Positions 4,570 to 5,303 of a stretch of DNA of 5,303 bases are shown piece by piece (within the stretch, counting starts at the first letter, position 1; every line of letters begins with the position of its first letter). Under the pieces are notes generated by a model. That model did not search any database and was not told where the DNA came from. It was given only the letters and a program-made list of their open reading frames with translations. The DNA is taken from NCBI GenBank assembly GCA_026987155.1, contig JALSNG010000010.1:1-5303 (forward strand), given 5' to 3'. Source of the stretch: Thermococcus sp. GTDB taxonomy: Archaea; Methanobacteriota_B; Thermococci; Thermococcales; Thermococcaceae. Made by a program: the position numbers and the translations under genes.

Positions 4570-4587
4570 AGGTACACCCCGGTACCT
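4570..4587. promoter_or_regulatory. Inverted repeat around the usp ribosome site
   Basis: AGGTAC-N6-GTACCT is a perfect 6-bp inverted repeat. Read in the usp direction, the loop is CGGGGT, which overlaps the ribosome site GGGGTG, and the start codon follows the repeat by one nucleotide. It overlaps the transcription start predicted near 4581, so it is either an operator or, if the RNA starts further upstream, a hairpin presenting or masking the ribosome site. Confidence 0.45.
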
Positions 4588-4601
4588 ATATGGACTTTAG
4601 C

Positions 4602-4611
4602 GTTTATTATT
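4602..4611 (-). promoter_or_regulatory. TATA-like element of usp
   Basis: AATAATAAAC on the minus strand, centred about 25 bp from 4581, predicts a leader of about 13 nt starting at the ribosome site. It is the only suitable AT-rich stretch at this distance. Confidence 0.5.
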
Positions 4612-4634
4612 GTTGTCCCTTCTATTGGAAAGGG

Positions 4635-4640
4635 TTATAA
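4635..4640 (+). promoter_or_regulatory. TATA box of gcvT
   Basis: TTATAA with purine-rich GGAAAGGG upstream. Transcription would begin near 4662, leaving about 10 nt before the GTG start at 4672, with GGTG (4662-4665) as the ribosome site 6 nt upstream. Confidence 0.6.
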
Positions 4641-4671
4641 CGTTTCAATCTTAGTTTACACGGTGATGCCC

Positions 4672-5303
4672 GTGGTCAAGAGGGTCCATATCTTTGACTG
4701 GCATAAGGAGCACGCGAAGAAGGTTGAAGTTTTTGCCGGCTGGGAGATGCCCATCTGGTACTCAAGCATAAAGGAGGAGCACTTGGCGGTTAGAAACGGC
4801 GTTGGGATCTTCGATGTTTCTCATATGGGGGAGATTTTCTTCCGCGGTAAAGATGCCCTGGAGTTCCTGCAGTACGTGACCACCAACGACATAAGCAAGC
4901 CCCCAGCGATAAGCGGGACCTACACCCTCGTCCTCAACGAGCGCGGAGCGGTTAAGGATGAAACCCTCGTCTTCAACATGGGGAACGACACCTACATGAT
5001 GGTCTGTGATTCAGATGCCTTCGAGAAGCTCGACGCCTGGTTCAACGCGATAAAGAAGGGCATAGAAAAGTTCGGCGAGCTTGACCTCAAGATAGAAAAC
5101 AAGACCTACGACATGGTAATGTTCTCGGTACAGGGGCCGAGGGCAAGGGATCTGGCGAAAGACCTCTTCGGCATCGACATCAACGAGCTCTGGTGGTTCC
5201 AGGCGAGGGAGGTCGAGCTCGACGGTATAAAAATGCTCCTCTCAAGGAGCGGCTACACAGGGGAGAACGGCTGGGAGGTCTACTTTGAAGATAATAACCC
5301 CTA
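4672..5303 (+). CDS. gcvT: Aminomethyltransferase (glycine cleavage system T protein), N-terminal part
   Basis: T protein transfers the methylene unit from aminomethyl-lipoyl H protein to tetrahydrofolate, releasing ammonia, in cytosolic glycine cleavage. The visible 210 codons cover the folate-binding half of a protein of about 398 residues and are open at the right edge. Recognisable segments are VKRVHIFDWHKEH (2-14), FAGWEMPIWY (21-30), VGIFDVSHMGE (44-54), LQYVTTNDI (66-74), GTYTLVLNERGAVKDE (82-97, with D96 at the catalytic aspartate position), FSVQGPRA, and LLSRSGYTGENGWEVY near the end. It is very close to the P. horikoshii protein as I remember it, which also starts MVKRVHIFDW. GTG at 4672 has GGTG 6 nt upstream. 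An in-frame ATG at 4666 overlaps that site but cannot be excluded. No other glycine cleavage gene is in the window. Confidence 0.96.
   Translation, partial: MVKRVHIFDWHKEHAKKVEVFAGWEMPIWYSSIKEEHLAVRNGVGIFDVSHMGEIFFRGKDALEFLQYVTTNDISKPPAISGTYTLVLNERGAVKDETLVFNMGNDTYMMVCDSDAFEKLDAWFNAIKKGIEKFGELDLKIENKTYDMVMFSVQGPRARDLAKDLFGIDINELWWFQAREVELDGIKMLLSRSGYTGENGWEVYFEDNNP

Overview
The window almost certainly comes from a hyperthermophilic euryarchaeon of the order Thermococcales, most likely Thermococcus. The grounds are the proteins (archaeal type V fructose-1,6-bisphosphatase, a GAPOR-like tungsten oxidoreductase N-terminus, DUF99, CutA1, an acylphosphatase of the Pyrococcus type), the archaeal TATA/BRE promoters, strong GGTG/GAGGTG ribosome sites about 6 nt before start codons, and two copies of the Thermococcales Glycolytic Motif (TATCAC-N5-GTGATA). 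From memory, T. kodakarensis has the same gor-fbp neighbourhood. Genes are packed tightly on both strands, no gap exceeds about 135 bp, and I see no mobile element, CRISPR array or tRNA/rRNA.

Layout, left to right. (1) On the minus strand, positions 1-114 hold the first 38 codons of a GAPOR-like gene (glycolysis) and 249-1376 hold fbp (gluconeogenesis). Each has its own TATA box and its own glycolytic motif. The motif lies downstream of the TATA box for gor and upstream of it for fbp, as expected for reciprocal repression and activation by the sugar-responsive regulator Tgr. (2) A 78-codon gene of unknown function (1476-1712, minus) is divergent from a predicted HTH plus ACT-domain regulator (1819-2412, plus), with a 106-bp shared promoter region. 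(3) The regulator converges with, and overlaps by 11 bp, an acylphosphatase gene (2402-2677, minus). That gene is divergent from cutA (2746-3057, plus), which is translationally coupled (ATGA overlap) to a DUF99/EndoV-fold gene (3054-3641). (4) Right after the DUF99 stop lies an unannotated C/D box guide RNA, about 3672-3733, with its own TATA box, C, D', C' and D boxes and a closing GACC/GGTC stem that makes a complete kink-turn. (5) A tandem-domain universal stress protein (3732-4568, minus) is divergent from gcvT (4672 onward, plus), which runs off the right edge.

The genes are mostly independent housekeeping units, apart from the gor/fbp regulatory pair and the cutA-DUF99 operon. The most useful additions to a routine annotation are the guide RNA, the paired sugar-responsive operators, and corrected start codons for five genes (fbp, the 78-codon gene, DUF99, usp, and probably gcvT), in which the longest ORF begins inside a ribosome site, a regulatory motif or the preceding gene.
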